NCBI RefSeq assembly: GCF_002252525.1
Contig: NZ_NNRM01000039.1
Span: 1 to 64,000 of the forward strand
Length of the DNA stretch: 64,000 bases
Source of the DNA: Brucella pseudogrignonensis
Lineage (GTDB): Bacteria; Pseudomonadota; Alphaproteobacteria; Rhizobiales; Rhizobiaceae
Direction of reading: 5' to 3'
The first letter of the stretch is position 1; each line of letters opens with the position of its first letter. Below the pieces are notes generated by a model that worked only from the letters and a program-made list of their open reading frames with translations, did no database searches and was not told where the DNA came from. Below, one piece after another: positions 1 through 9,110 of the stretch. Made by a program: the position numbers and the translations under genes.

Positions 1-75
1 ATCGTTTTGCGTAAACTCAAACGGCAAAAGTCGCGCTTCAGCCTGACCTCACAGGTCAACTTAAGCGTTTCAAGC

Positions 76-120
76 TTGCGCTTTGATATCACTTTGTATA
101 TTCTGATCTCCGCGATATCA
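76..120 (+). promoter_or_regulatory. Putative promoter/operator of the FitA/VapC pair
   Basis: A TATATT hexamer at 97-102 could be a -10 element, with a weak TTGCGC 15 bp upstream at 76-81. Two GATATC palindromes at 85-90 and 114-119 flank it, 29 bp apart. FitA-type antitoxins autoregulate through paired sites, so these are candidate operator halves. The -35 spacing is poor, so the call is tentative. Confidence 0.3.
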
Positions 121-140
121 TAATGCAGGAGTGCCATCAA

Positions 141-398
141 ATGGCGAATGTGACCGTTAGAAATCTACCCGATGCTGTGCATCGGGCGCTTCGTGTACGC
201 GCCGCCCACCACGGCCGTAGCACCGAGGCGGAAATCCGCGAAATTCTCGAAACCGCCGCTCGACCGCCTCAGCGCGTCAAGCTGGGTTCCTTGCTGGCGT
301 CCATCGCCCGCGAGGCCGGCGGCCTGACGGATGAAGAGCACGCCGTATTTGACAGTGTGCGCGACAAGACGCCGGCCGAACCGATGAGGTTTGAATGA
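141..398 (+). CDS. FitA-like ribbon-helix-helix antitoxin
   Basis: This 85-residue protein opens with MANVTVRNLPDAVHRAL, the beta-strand and first helix of a FitA/Arc-type ribbon-helix-helix DNA-binding domain. A GRSTEAEIREIL segment follows and matches the second helix of the fold. The C-terminal half, rich in acidic and arginine residues, is the expected toxin-neutralising tail. The start at 141 is preferred over an in-frame ATG at 123 because AGGAG lies at 127-131, nine bases before it. The gene overlaps the toxin by ATGA, as expected for an autoregulated type II antitoxin co-translated with its toxin. It should bind both its own promoter and the PIN-domain toxin. The family assignment is firm; actual activity is inferred. 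Confidence 0.85.
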   Translation: MANVTVRNLPDAVHRALRVRAAHHGRSTEAEIREILETAARPPQRVKLGSLLASIAREAGGLTDEEHAVFDSVRDKTPAEPMRFE

Positions 399-820
399 TT
401 GTCATCGACACCAACGTGATTTCCGAGATGTGGAAAGTCGAGCCACACCCCGACGCGCTGACGTGGTTCGATGCACAGGCCATTGAAACGCTTTACCTAT
501 CTGCCATCACTGTCGCCGAGTTGCGCTATGGCCTTGCGGCGATGCCAGAGGGGAAGCGCCGCACGATTTATCAGCAACGACTGGAGCACGAGGTTTTGCC
601 GGCCTTCGCTGGCCGCGTCCTGGCCTTCGACCTGGCCACGACCAAGCACTACGCCGATCTGATGGCACAAGCGCGGACGTCTGGTAAGGCTATCGCCAAC
701 GCTGACGGCTACATCGCGGCTACTGCTGCGGCCCATGGCTTTATTGTGGCGACCCGCGATACCAGCCCGTTTCGAGCCGCGGGACTGGAGGTCATCGATC
801 CCTGGGCGACTTCTGTATAA
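395..820 (+). CDS. vapC: VapC/FitB-family PIN-domain toxin
   Basis: A 141-residue PIN-domain ribonuclease. The four acidic metal-binding positions are present: D5 in MIVIDTNVISE, E42 in TVAELRYGL, D104 in ANADGYIAA and D122 in VATRDTSPF. Such toxins cleave tRNA or rRNA when the labile antitoxin is degraded. The ATG overlaps the antitoxin stop codon by four bases (ATGA), so translation is probably coupled. Length is normal for the family and no disruption is visible, so the pair looks functional. It sits at the edge of decayed mobile DNA, which fits acquisition with a genomic island. The RNA target cannot be told from sequence. Confidence 0.88.
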   Translation: MIVIDTNVISEMWKVEPHPDALTWFDAQAIETLYLSAITVAELRYGLAAMPEGKRRTIYQQRLEHEVLPAFAGRVLAFDLATTKHYADLMAQARTSGKAIANADGYIAATAAAHGFIVATRDTSPFRAAGLEVIDPWATSV

Positions 821-1049
821 TGCCGGCGCTTCGCCTGGTCGGAGCCGCCAGACCCTGTGTGGGTAAACCCGTGATTTCAGTGACTTATCCACGCTGAAAT
901 TGACTTACGCGTAGATAGTGGATTTCTTAACGGAAAACGAAATTTTCCACAGTACCGGACGCTGAAACTGTCTTGAACGGTCGGAACAAGAGCATCGCAA
1001 AACAGTACGCTAAGGTCGAACGGACCGTGAACCCGCAAAATGGTGGTCG

Positions 1050-1345
1050 GCCCCGCCGAGTGCGAGGCATTAGACCTTCACGTCCATTTCCGCGAGGGCT
1101 TTGACGGTACTGCTTACATCGATAGCATCACAACCAGGGCGGTCGAGCTTGGTGACGATGAGGATGTCTCCGGACTCCAGCGTATCCAACAACCGGGAAG
1201 AGCCGCGACGTTGCGCGATGGCGGTGCTGCCGGAAATCTTTCAGTGACGACCCGGCGCGGCTCGACTTGAAAGCCGGCGGCTTCGATTTCCTGGATCTGT
1301 TTTTCCGTGATTTGGCCGGTTGTTGAGACGCGGACATAGCCAGAG
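1050..1345 (-). pseudogene. Serine resolvase/invertase, frameshifted and interrupted
   Basis: Read on the minus strand, GYVRVSTTGQITEKQIQE (from about 1341) is the catalytic serine motif of a small serine recombinase. Around 1238-1242 the frame breaks: a one-base loss converts the expected ETISGS into RFPAAP. The reading then continues in another frame as RRGSSRLLDTLESGDILIV and TKLDR. A TAA at 1070-1072 replaces what family conservation suggests was a Tyr codon before CLALGGAD. The C-terminal helix-turn-helix region is missing or unrecognisable and the normal start is lost. It is a dead resolvase, probably left by a transposon. Confidence 0.75.
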
Positions 1346-1835
1346 GTGCACGGTATAGGCTCACTTAGTCCGAATAGGCTGTCCGATAAAACAGCCCCTC
1401 TGTTCGAAATCATGTCAAGATAATGTGTGGACATGCTGTTTAAACCAACCCTAGTAATCTCTTTCATGGACGCATCCTCCACAATGGTGCTCAACGCTTC
1501 CATTCTGCCACATTAAGGCCGTCGGAGGGGCGTCCATCCCATCACAACCTTCTGCGGCGCATGGCCCGTGAACAGGGCTGTTCATCGTCAAATGCCCAGC
1601 GGATTCATCGCGTAACAAACTTCCAGGCCGAGATGGCCCGGTATTAATTGCTTGGAAGTATTACTCGTGCGAATAAGGAATTTGGCACCCAAATATCATC
1701 AGTGCTTTGATTGCCCGTCCAGATTTTTGACGATTGCCCCTCCTCAACGGCAGTATCGCCCATTGATCTTGGAGAGAAGCGAATTGGCGCGCCGTTGACC
1801 CCAGAAATAAAGTTGGAAGCGCAGCTGGTTGGGAT

Positions 1836-2114
1836 CATGTCAGGCCATTCCCGTGCGCCATGAAGTCGGCGGAGGATACGAACGGCCGATTGTGTTATAG
1901 CGTAAGCCACGACTTATGGGGTACCGTTTATAACCAGTTCCCGCGTCCCGGCAATTCTGCTAACCCAACCACTCGCCGGAAAATCAATTGCGCTACGAGC
2001 AGCCGCGACTATCCGATCGTCGACCATGATTGCAGATGAGGGATTCTCCGCCTCAATGAAAGTGAAGATGGCGTCTCGATCTGACAACGCAAACGCGGAC
2101 CAGGTGAGCTTCAC
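1836..2114 (-). pseudogene. ParE/RelE-family toxin with an internal stop
   Basis: Starting from a GTG at 2114 the minus strand reads VKLTWSAFALSDRDAIFTFI and later AGTRELVINGTP, which is the N-terminal two thirds of a ParE-type toxin. A TAA at 1914-1916 stops it. The same frame continues at once with VVAYAITQSAVRILRRL and HGAREWPD, the conserved ParE C-terminus. The stop stands where the family has Tyr (PYVV or PYIV), so a single TAC-to-TAA change explains it. The cognate antitoxin is not recognisable upstream, where IS3-like sequence begins. The gene is inactive unless the stop is read through. Confidence 0.72.
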
Positions 2115-2149
2115 GACTTGAGCGCCGCTGATTTAAGACATGCTACCGC

Positions 2150-2463
2150 CCGTCGTCTTTCGAAATGAGCTGTCGCTTTTCTAATAAATCTCGTTCCTGT
2201 CGTAGAAGCTCGTTTTCTTTACGAAGCCGGGCAAGCTCCTGGCTCATGCCTTCATGCGGAGCGGAGAGTAAATCTTACTCAGCAAAATTACGACGCCAGC
2301 GGTCAAGTGTTAATTTGCCAATGCCAAGGTCCTCGGCAACCGATGAAATGCCTCGACCACTCGTCGTTAAAATCCGAACGGCTTCGCGTTTGAATTCTCC
2401 TGTAAATTCTCGCTGCTTCAATTCTAAGGCTTCTGTCAGACTTGTCTGACAGAAGCCCTCCAC
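2150..2463 (-). mobile_element. IS3-family orfA remnant
   Basis: On the minus strand, EFTGEFKREAVRILTTSGRG followed by ISSVAEDLGIGKLTLDRWRR is the helix-turn-helix part of an IS3-family OrfA. A stop at about 2275 interrupts it. The reading resumes as DLLSAPHEGMSQELARLRKE and ELLRQERDLL, the leucine-zipper segment, then shifts frame into RKATAHFERR, a degenerate OrfA end. No orfB is present. The element is a decayed fragment lying between the ParE remnant and the amidohydrolase operon. Confidence 0.72.
2428..2457. repeat. Perfect 14-bp inverted repeat with a 2-nt centre
   Basis: GGCTTCTGTCAGAC, then TT, then GTCTGACAGAAGCC form an uninterrupted palindrome inside the 5' end of the IS3 orfA fragment. 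No T-run follows on either strand, so it does not look like a simple terminator. It could be a transposase or regulator binding site at the element end. Confidence 0.6.
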
Positions 2464-2526
2464 TTTTGAAGGGGAAGTCCAATCGCCAAAGCACTCTGAA
2501 AGTGGAGAACCGCGAAATAGAAACCA

Positions 2527-3693
2527 TCAGGCTGGTAAACGCTGGCGTACCAGTGTCGTCCAGTAAGAAGAGCCCCAAGCTATAACGTCATCATTAAAGT
2601 CATACTTGGGATGATGCAGATTGGCACTGGGGCCATTACCAATGTTGATCATCGCGCCCGGCACTTCATTGAGCATGAATGCAAAGTCTTCACCACCAAG
2701 AGTTGCCGGCATGTCACGCGTCACGCGTTCTGCACCTGCTACGGCTTCAGCTGCAAGAGCTGCCAGCTCAGTTTCATGCTCGTGGTTGACCGTCACAGGA
2801 TAATTACGCTGATAATCGAGTGTGGCCTTTGCCCCAAAAGCATCCGCTATACCCTGCACAGCACGAGTTAGACGCTCTTCGACATGATCCCGTACTTCTT
2901 CACGCAAGGTGCGCACAGTTCCGGTTAGCTTGATCGACTGCGGAATAACGTTGAAAGCATCACCGCCATGTATGGTGGTGATCGAGATAACAGCAGAATC
3001 CAACGGATCGATTGTTCGGGCAGTCAGCGTTTGAATGGCCTGAATAAGCGCAGCCGTCACTGGAATTGGATCAATCGTATGATGCGGCGATGCGGCGTGA
3101 CCGCCCACACCGTCGATTACGATGTCGATCACATCCACCGATCCCATGATTGGGCCTGAGTTAATCGTGAAGTTGCCAACTTCAAGATTGGGACGGTTGT
3201 GCATGCCGTAAACTTCATTAACGGGCCAGCGTTTGAAAAGACCGTCATCGATCATGGCTTTTGCACCCGCGCCACCTTCTTCGGCAGGCTGGAAAATGAC
3301 AATGACGGTGCCATCAAAGGCGCGGCTTTGAGCCAGTTCGCGTGCTGCGCCCAGAAGCATGGTGGTGTGACCATCATGGCCGCAGGCGTGCATTTTCCCC
3401 GGAACCTTCGATGACCATTCCGCACCGGTCTCTTCAAAAATCGGCAGCGCATCCATATCAGCACGCAGAGCGACAGCGCGACCAGATTTGTTGGTCTGTC
3501 CACGAATGACACCGACGACACCTGTGCGGCCAATACCGGTTACCACTTCGTCAAGGCCAGCCGCACGCAATGCGTCTGCCACTTTTTCCGCAGTCCGATT
3601 TACATCATAAAGCAGTTCCGGATTTTCATGCAGATCACGGCGGAAGGCAATCAGATCGTCAAGCTCGTTCGAGGTCCAGTTTTCAACCGGCAT
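2527..3693 (-). CDS. M20-family amidohydrolase (hippurate hydrolase/N-acyl amino acid amidohydrolase type)
   Basis: A 388-residue metallo-amidohydrolase of the M20D group, which removes acyl or carbamoyl groups from amino acids in the cytoplasm. Metal-binding and catalytic motifs are present: ALRADMDALP, MHACGHDGHTTML at about residues 101-113, FQPAEEGGAGA with the catalytic Glu pair near 138-139, and MHNRPNLEVG. The C-terminus carries MPATLGGEDFAFML, the last metal-ligand region. The start at 3693 is chosen over a longer reading because GGGAG lies six bases before it and it follows the upstream stop by one base. It is the last gene of the transporter/oxidase/ATC-hydrolase operon. It plausibly cleaves the product of the ATC hydrolase-like protein, though the exact substrate is unknown. 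Confidence 0.85.
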   Translation of the reverse strand: MPVENWTSNELDDLIAFRRDLHENPELLYDVNRTAEKVADALRAAGLDEVVTGIGRTGVVGVIRGQTNKSGRAVALRADMDALPIFEETGAEWSSKVPGKMHACGHDGHTTMLLGAARELAQSRAFDGTVIVIFQPAEEGGAGAKAMIDDGLFKRWPVNEVYGMHNRPNLEVGNFTINSGPIMGSVDVIDIVIDGVGGHAASPHHTIDPIPVTAALIQAIQTLTARTIDPLDSAVISITTIHGGDAFNVIPQSIKLTGTVRTLREEVRDHVEERLTRAVQGIADAFGAKATLDYQRNYPVTVNHEHETELAALAAEAVAGAERVTRDMPATLGGEDFAFMLNEVPGAMINIGNGPSANLHHPKYDFNDDVIAWGSSYWTTLVRQRLPA

Positions 3694-3694
3694 A

Positions 3695-4174
3695 TCAGGC
3701 TCCCTGTTGGTTGGTATCAAGGCTATAACGGAAATCGCAATGGCTTGCGCCCTTCATGATGGTCTGTGTGCGCTCCAGCTTCATTTCTGGATTATAGCCG
3801 ATGCAGAAATCGCCATCACGATTGCAGGACAGCAGGTGGCCAATCTCACCTAATCCCATAGCGCGATACATTTCCGAATAGCGGCAACGTTTCACATTGA
3901 AATCGAAATGATCCTTCCCCTGAGACAACACTTCAATTTCCAGCGCATTATCTTTGGTCCAGAGTGGGAGAATATCGGCAAAGTCCTGAAGATCAGGCGT
4001 CCGGCCAAGTTCTTCGGCGAAGTTTTTCCCTTGTTCGATTGCTGAACGGGTCACAGCTTCGCCGATTGCTGCCTGAGCTTCTTCCTCGCCCGAACGCTCG
4101 CGAAGAACCTCATAGACATTTTTCAGAACGAGTGCCTCGATACGGCGACGTTCAAGAATTGGCATTTGATTCAT
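3695..4174 (-). CDS. L-2-amino-thiazoline-4-carboxylic acid hydrolase-family protein
   Basis: A 159-residue protein of the ATC hydrolase family. Characterised members open L-2-amino-thiazoline-4-carboxylate to N-carbamoyl-L-cysteine. The C-terminal signature is clear: KRCRYSEMYRAMGLGEIGHL, then SCNRDGDFCIGYNPEMKLER and KGASHCDFRY, with conserved Cys and His residues. The start at 4174 has AAGG seven bases upstream. A GTG at 4189 is in frame but would place the ribosome site inside the gene. It is followed after one base by the M20 amidohydrolase, so the two products probably act in sequence. Many family members have unknown substrates, so cysteine formation is an inference. Confidence 0.75.
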   Translation of the reverse strand: MNQMPILERRRIEALVLKNVYEVLRERSGEEEAQAAIGEAVTRSAIEQGKNFAEELGRTPDLQDFADILPLWTKDNALEIEVLSQGKDHFDFNVKRCRYSEMYRAMGLGEIGHLLSCNRDGDFCIGYNPEMKLERTQTIMKGASHCDFRYSLDTNQQGA

Positions 4175-4209
4175 GGATCTACCTTTCACATGAATGTTGA
4201 ATAGTCAGC

Positions 4210-5529
4210 TCAGAGATTGGGCTCTTTGAGATCTTTGCGGCGCAACCATGCGAGATAGAACGGTGCGATCTTCCTTGCAATTTTATGGAAAGGTAGCGGT
4301 TCCGGCTCCGAAACTGGCAATGCAAGTTCCTGAACCGGCTCGCCATCCAGTGCGCGTGCTATCTCGCGTCCAAGTGCTGTGCCGAGTGCCACACCCCGGC
4401 CATTGCAGCCGATCCATGCCCAGCCATCCGTGCCGAGTTGGTGAACACGCGGAAAGCGGTCCCACGTCATACCGATATAGCCGCTCCAGACGTGGGTCAT
4501 TTCTGGCTCGCCAAGCGCCGGGAAAGCCTCTGCAAGATTGCGTGCAGCCTTATGCTTCACACGTTCTGCAACATTGTAATCGCCCATCACCACACCGCCG
4601 GTAATCAGACGATTGCGTGCGTCATAACGGAAAAAGCGCAGATCCCCACGCGTGTCGGAGACCGCCTGGCGACCGGGAAGGATCGTCGCGCGGAGGTTGT
4701 CGCTGACCGGCGTTGTCGCCATCTGCCATGAGAGAACAGGTACGATAGTGCGCGCCAGACGTGGCGCAAGCTTTTCGCGCAACTCGCCCGTATAGGTGTT
4801 GGTCGCAAGCAGAAAACCTTTTGCACGGACCGTTGCATTATCGGTACGCACTTCCCAATGATCGCCCTTGCGCTCATAGGAAGTAACAGGGCTTTGTTCA
4901 TGAATAACTGCGCCATGGCGTTCAGCGGCGGCTGCCAATCCACGGGCAAGGGCCAGCGGATTGATATGGCCACCAGTCGGATTGAACATGCCGCCATACC
5001 AGAAATCGCTGCCTAGAAGCTTGGCGGTCGCCGCGCTATCGAGATATTCAGCCGGAAAACCAAAACGTTTCCACGCTTCAACACGCGCTTTTGAAAGCTG
5101 GACCCGTCCTGGTGAGTGCGCAGACTGGAACCAGCCGGTTTGCTCTGCTTCTGCCTCAATGTTTTCCTCACGCACGATGCAAAACAGAATATCCGCACTG
5201 TTACCGATCAGCTTTGCAAAACGTTCACCCGACGTTCCGTAACGTTTGGCGATTGCATCAGGTTCAGCAGCGGTCATGGTCGGAATAACCTGACCATTGT
5301 TGCGCCCGGACGCTCCCCAGCCCACTGCTTTGCCTTCAAGCAAAAGCACACGCTTGCCACGCCTGGCAAGGTCTAGTGCTGCCGAAAGGCCGGTGAAACC
5401 ACCGCCCACGATAACGACATCTGCCTCAGTATCGCTGCTTAGGGGAAATGCGGGCTTACGGGCCGGGGCTGTTGCAGCCCAGATAGATGGCGGGAACTGG
5501 ATATTTTCCATAATGTCTGGCGCTTTCAT
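4210..5529 (-). CDS. FAD-dependent amine/amino acid oxidoreductase (DAO family)
   Basis: A flavoprotein of about 439 residues related to gamma-glutamylputrescine oxidase and other DAO-family enzymes that oxidise secondary or primary amines. The dinucleotide-binding motif VVIVGGGFTGLSAALDLARR lies near the N-terminus, then GWGASGRNNGQVIP, typical of PuuB-like oxidases. The C-terminal FAD contact is GCNGRGVALGTALGREIA. The ATG at 5529 overlaps the ABC ATPase stop (ATGA); another possible start is 5511. It sits mid-operon between the transporter ATPase and the ATC-hydrolase-like gene, so it likely oxidises the imported compound or its product. The substrate cannot be named. Confidence 0.82.
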   Translation of the reverse strand: MKAPDIMENIQFPPSIWAATAPARKPAFPLSSDTEADVVIVGGGFTGLSAALDLARRGKRVLLLEGKAVGWGASGRNNGQVIPTMTAAEPDAIAKRYGTSGERFAKLIGNSADILFCIVREENIEAEAEQTGWFQSAHSPGRVQLSKARVEAWKRFGFPAEYLDSAATAKLLGSDFWYGGMFNPTGGHINPLALARGLAAAAERHGAVIHEQSPVTSYERKGDHWEVRTDNATVRAKGFLLATNTYTGELREKLAPRLARTIVPVLSWQMATTPVSDNLRATILPGRQAVSDTRGDLRFFRYDARNRLITGGVVMGDYNVAERVKHKAARNLAEAFPALGEPEMTHVWSGYIGMTWDRFPRVHQLGTDGWAWIGCNGRGVALGTALGREIARALDGEPVQELALPVSEPEPLPFHKIARKIAPFYLAWLRRKDLKEPNL

Positions 5530-7166
5530 TCTGCGCTGTTGGAGCGAGGAGGCGTCCAATTCTTGCCAGGAATAGAGGCAAGCAGGCGCTGCGTATATTC
5601 ATGCTGCGGATTGGCGAAGACTTCAGCAGTTGGCCCGGCTTCAGCGATTTCGCCCTTCGACATAACTATGATGCGGTCGCAGAGCTGGGCGGCAACACGC
5701 AGATCATGCGTTACAAACAACAATGAAAGGTTCAGCCTTTCACGCAGATCAGCCAGCAAGCGCAGAACCTGTGCTTGAACCGAGACATCAAGTGCGGAAA
5801 CCGGTTCATCTGCCACGATAATGCGCGGCTCAAGTGCCAGTGCACGCGCAATGCCGATGCGCTGACGCTGACCGCCCGAAAACTCATGCGGAAAGCGATC
5901 AGCGGCGGCAGGCGAAAGCTCGACCAGTTCGAGCAGTTCACGCGCCTTCGCATGCGCCTGCTTTTTTGGCATACCATGGACAATTGGTCCCTGTGCAATC
6001 AGGTCAACGACGCGGCGGCGGGGGTTGAGTGACGCCATCGGATCCTGAAAGACCATTTGAATATCTTTGCGCATGGCGCGAACTTCACGTGCGCTTACGC
6101 TCAGAAAATCACGGCCATTCACATCGACTTTGCCGCTGTCAGCTGCAAGAAGTCGTGTCACGATCCGCGAAACTGTGGTTTTCCCCGATCCGCTTTCGCC
6201 AACCACGCCCAGCGTCTCACCCTGCCTCAGTTCAAACGACAAGTCTTTGACGGCAGGCACAGCGCTGCGCTTGCCGCTGAACAAACCACCTTGCGCCTTG
6301 AAAGTCTTGCGCAGGTCGCTGGCTTTCAGAATGACAGGCTGGCTATTGACTGATTGCTTCACCTCTGGTGGCGTCAGCGCTGGAACCGATGCGATTAGCG
6401 CCTGAGTGTAGGGATGCTGCGGGTTGTTGAGGACTTCCTGGGCAGGTCCCTCTTCGACCAGCTGACCAAGACGAAGCACTGCAACACGATCCGCTATTTC
6501 CGCCACCACGCCAAAGTCGTGGGTGATGAATAAAATGCCGGTATTGTGTTCGCGTTGAAGATCCCGGATCAGCTTCAGAATTTGCGCTTGTGTGGTGACA
6601 TCGAGGGCAGTTGTCGGTTCATCGGCAATGATGAGGCGCGGTTTCAGGATAAGCGCCATGGCGATCATGACACGCTGGCGCTGACCACCGGAAATCTGAT
6701 GCGGATAGGCACTATATGCTGACATCGGATCAGGAATTTTGACTTCACCCAACATGTCGAGCACAGCCACACGACGCTCCTTGCGGCTGAGCTTCGTATG
6801 TAGACGTAGCACCTCATCAATCTGCCATCCCACGGTCTTTTGTGGGTTGAGTGCAGTCATTGGCTCTTGAAAAATCATGCCGATGCGGTCGCCGCGCAGC
6901 TTTTTCATGGCGCCTTCGGTCAGCGAATAAAGCTCCGTGCCTTCGAGCCTGATTGAGCCATGGGTGACCCGCACATGTGGCTCTGGCAAAAGCCGCATGA
7001 TCGCGCCTGCCGACAGGGATTTACCCGAGCCGCTTTCCCCAACAAGGCAGAGGATTTCGCCCGGACTGATGGTCAACGTCAGATCCTGCAATGCGAAGGG
7101 ACGATCCGCGCCCTCAGGCAAAGCGATTTGCAGGTTCTGAATTTCTAGAACAGGAGCCGCAGTCAT
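5526..7166 (-). CDS. Fused dual ATP-binding protein of a peptide/nickel-type ABC transporter
   Basis: A 546-residue protein containing two complete ABC ATPase domains, equivalent to DppD and DppF joined. Each half has a Walker A (GESGSGKS), a signature (ISGGQRQRV and [10 protein letters not shown]) and a Walker B with DEP ([11 protein letters not shown] and [11 protein letters not shown]). Each half also ends with the C-terminal segment typical of oligopeptide ATPases ([16 protein letters not shown] and [15 protein letters not shown]). It starts within the stop of the upstream permease (ATGA) and overlaps the oxidase gene. It energises import by the two neighbouring permeases. The substrate is inferred to be a small peptide or modified amino acid. 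Confidence 0.92.
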   Translation of the reverse strand: MTAAPVLEIQNLQIALPEGADRPFALQDLTLTISPGEILCLVGESGSGKSLSAGAIMRLLPEPHVRVTHGSIRLEGTELYSLTEGAMKKLRGDRIGMIFQEPMTALNPQKTVGWQIDEVLRLHTKLSRKERRVAVLDMLGEVKIPDPMSAYSAYPHQISGGQRQRVMIAMALILKPRLIIADEPTTALDVTTQAQILKLIRDLQREHNTGILFITHDFGVVAEIADRVAVLRLGQLVEEGPAQEVLNNPQHPYTQALIASVPALTPPEVKQSVNSQPVILKASDLRKTFKAQGGLFSGKRSAVPAVKDLSFELRQGETLGVVGESGSGKTTVSRIVTRLLAADSGKVDVNGRDFLSVSAREVRAMRKDIQMVFQDPMASLNPRRRVVDLIAQGPIVHGMPKKQAHAKARELLELVELSPAAADRFPHEFSGGQRQRIGIARALALEPRIIVADEPVSALDVSVQAQVLRLLADLRERLNLSLLFVTHDLRVAAQLCDRIIVMSKGEIAEAGPTAEVFANPQHEYTQRLLASIPGKNWTPPRSNSAE

Positions 7167-8041
7167 TTCTTCTTCTGCCTTGGGTTGAGCGCGTCATTAA
7201 GCCCTTCGCCAAGCAGGCTGAAAGAAAGCACGGTGAGCAGGATGGCAATGCCAGGAACAACCGAGCAGAACCAGTCGGTTCGCAGCACTGCGCGACCCTG
7301 ACCGATCATATTGCCCCAGCTCGCGTAATTGGGATCGCCGAGGCTGAGAAATGCCAGTGCACTTTCCATGAGAATGGAAGTTGCCATGACCACCGACGCA
7401 AAGACGACGACCGGCGGCAAGGCATTGGGAAGGATTTCGCGGAAGATGATCGACAGATTACCGACACCGAGATTACGAGCTGCATCGACAAACTCACGAT
7501 TGCGCAGAGCCATGAATTCCGCACGAACCATTCGCGCAGGCGCGGTCCACGAAACAATGCCGATGCAAATGATGATATTTTCGATCGATGATCCGAAAAT
7601 TGCCACCAGTGTCAGCAGAAGCACAAAGCTAGGCACGGTCTGGAACGCTTCAGTCACCCGCATGAGTGCGTCATCAACCCAGCCGCCATAATAACCGGCA
7701 ACTGCGCCAATAATGACGCCGATGACAATCGAAATCATGGTAGCAACAACGCCAATCAGCAACGAAATGCGTGCGCCGTGAAATATGCCCGCCATAATAT
7801 CGCGCCCAAGCTGATCGGTTCCCAGCGGCGTTGCGGCATTAACGAATGGCCATGTAAGCGGATCGCCCACGCGACGCAGAGGATCGCCGGGCGTGATGAC
7901 CCCGGCTAAAATTGCGATCATCACCACTGCAATAAACAGAACAAGCCCCAACACAGCAGCACGGTTACGACTAAAACGCTGCCACAAAATGCGGGCACGC
8001 GAGGCTTGGGGGCGAGGAAGAGTAAGGTCTTGAGACGTCAT
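7163..8041 (-). CDS. ABC transporter permease, DppC type
   Basis: A 292-residue inner-membrane permease of the peptide/nickel (DppC/OppC) family. After a basic N-terminus comes a first membrane span (AAVLGLVLFIAVVMIAILAG), then the periplasmic segment GTDQLGRDIMAGIFHGARIS, which is diagnostic for DppC-like subunits. The cytoplasmic EAA loop (REFVDAARNLGVGNLSIIFR) contacts the ATPase. About six membrane segments are visible. The start overlaps the preceding permease by four bases and the end overlaps the ATPase start, so all subunits are translationally coupled. Confidence 0.92.
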   Translation of the reverse strand: MTSQDLTLPRPQASRARILWQRFSRNRAAVLGLVLFIAVVMIAILAGVITPGDPLRRVGDPLTWPFVNAATPLGTDQLGRDIMAGIFHGARISLLIGVVATMISIVIGVIIGAVAGYYGGWVDDALMRVTEAFQTVPSFVLLLTLVAIFGSSIENIIICIGIVSWTAPARMVRAEFMALRNREFVDAARNLGVGNLSIIFREILPNALPPVVVFASVVMATSILMESALAFLSLGDPNYASWGNMIGQGRAVLRTDWFCSVVPGIAILLTVLSFSLLGEGLNDALNPRQKKK

Positions 8042-9021
8042 GACAGTTCGATCCTGGAATCAAGCCGCGCATAGATAAGATCGGTGATGAAATTCACGAT
8101 CACCACGAGCACTGAGCATAGGAAGATGATCCCCATCAACGTGTTGAGATCGCGCTTTATCACAGAAGTGTAAGCCAACTGGCCAAGGCCGGGCAGCGAG
8201 AAAATCGTTTCGATCACCACTGAACCACCAAGCACAGTCGAGAATTGAAGTCCGAGCAGCGTTACGACCGGCAGAAAGGCGTTGCGCATGATGTGATGAA
8301 ACATCACTCGTGCGTTGCTCGCACCTTTGGCGCGAGCGGTACGAACATAATCGAGGCTTTCGACTTCGAGGACACTGGTGCGCATCAGCCGCATATAGAA
8401 AGCAACGTAAATCAGCGACAGTGCCGTTGTCGGCATGACGAGATGCACGGTTATATCCCAGACATTCTTCCAGCCCGTGTAAAAACCAGCGATGGTTTTG
8501 TAACCACCAACTGGAAGCCAGCCAAGCTTCACCGAGAATACAAACATCAGAATAAGGCTGAGGAAAAAGCTCGGCATTGCGTAACAGATCAGGCCGAGCG
8601 TCGAGATGGCATTATCTGTAAACGAGTACGCACGTCTTGCCGCGAAGGCGCCGAGTGCTATGCCAAAAATAAAGGCTATCGAAAGCGACGAAACCATCAG
8701 CAGCAGCGTCGGCACCAGACGGGATATTAAAACATCTCGTACCGGCAGTTCATAAACATAGGACCAGCCGAAGTCGAACTGGGCCAGCTTTGTCATGTAA
8801 ATCCAAAGTTGAACCCATACAGACTGGTCAAGACCATAGTCGGCACGCAGACTTGCAACAAATTGCGGGTCAGCCCCTCCCATATCACCCACCAATGCGT
8901 CAACCGTGTCACCGGGGGCAAGTTTGATAAGGAGAAACGAGCCAATCATGATGAGGAGAATGACCGGTATCGCCTGCAAGATACGGCGCAGCGCAAAAGT
9001 CAGGATTGGAGGCAGGGGCAT
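8038..9021 (-). CDS. ABC transporter permease, DppB type
   Basis: A 327-residue permease of the DppB/OppB family. It begins with the usual membrane anchor FALRRILQAIPVILLIMIGS, followed by FLLIKLAPGDTVDAL, the conserved PGD region. The cytoplasmic coupling loop is LDYVRTARAKGASNARVMFH, and the C-terminal GLGQLAYTSVIKRDLNTLMG segment is characteristic. It lies 89 bases downstream of the binding-protein gene, separated by a hairpin, so the first gene is likely expressed at higher level than the rest. It forms the channel with the DppC-type subunit. Confidence 0.92.
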   Translation of the reverse strand: MPLPPILTFALRRILQAIPVILLIMIGSFLLIKLAPGDTVDALVGDMGGADPQFVASLRADYGLDQSVWVQLWIYMTKLAQFDFGWSYVYELPVRDVLISRLVPTLLLMVSSLSIAFIFGIALGAFAARRAYSFTDNAISTLGLICYAMPSFFLSLILMFVFSVKLGWLPVGGYKTIAGFYTGWKNVWDITVHLVMPTTALSLIYVAFYMRLMRTSVLEVESLDYVRTARAKGASNARVMFHHIMRNAFLPVVTLLGLQFSTVLGGSVVIETIFSLPGLGQLAYTSVIKRDLNTLMGIIFLCSVLVVIVNFITDLIYARLDSRIELS

Positions 9022-9066
9022 TGAGAATTATCCTGCAGATATTCAGACGCAGTTTCTGCTGTCGGG

Positions 9067-9100
9067 AAGAAAAAAGCTGTTGCCGGAAACCGGCAACAGC
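9067..9100 (-). terminator. Intra-operon hairpin/terminator after the binding-protein gene
   Basis: An 11-bp perfect stem (GCTGTTGCCGG / CCGGCAACAGC) with an AAA loop at 9076-9100 is followed, in the minus-strand direction, by six T residues. It is a canonical intrinsic terminator between the binding protein and the permease. Partial read-through would explain excess binding protein; it may also protect the mRNA 3' end. Confidence 0.8.
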
Positions 9101-9110
9101 CTGATTAAGA

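Noticed and set aside
1040-1270. Plus-strand open frame of 76 codons
   Set aside because: It is the antisense of the resolvase pseudogene, which has clear family motifs on the other strand.
2165-2449. Plus-strand open frame of 94 codons
   Set aside because: Antisense of the IS3 orfA fragment; Ser/Arg-rich composition is typical of a shadow frame.
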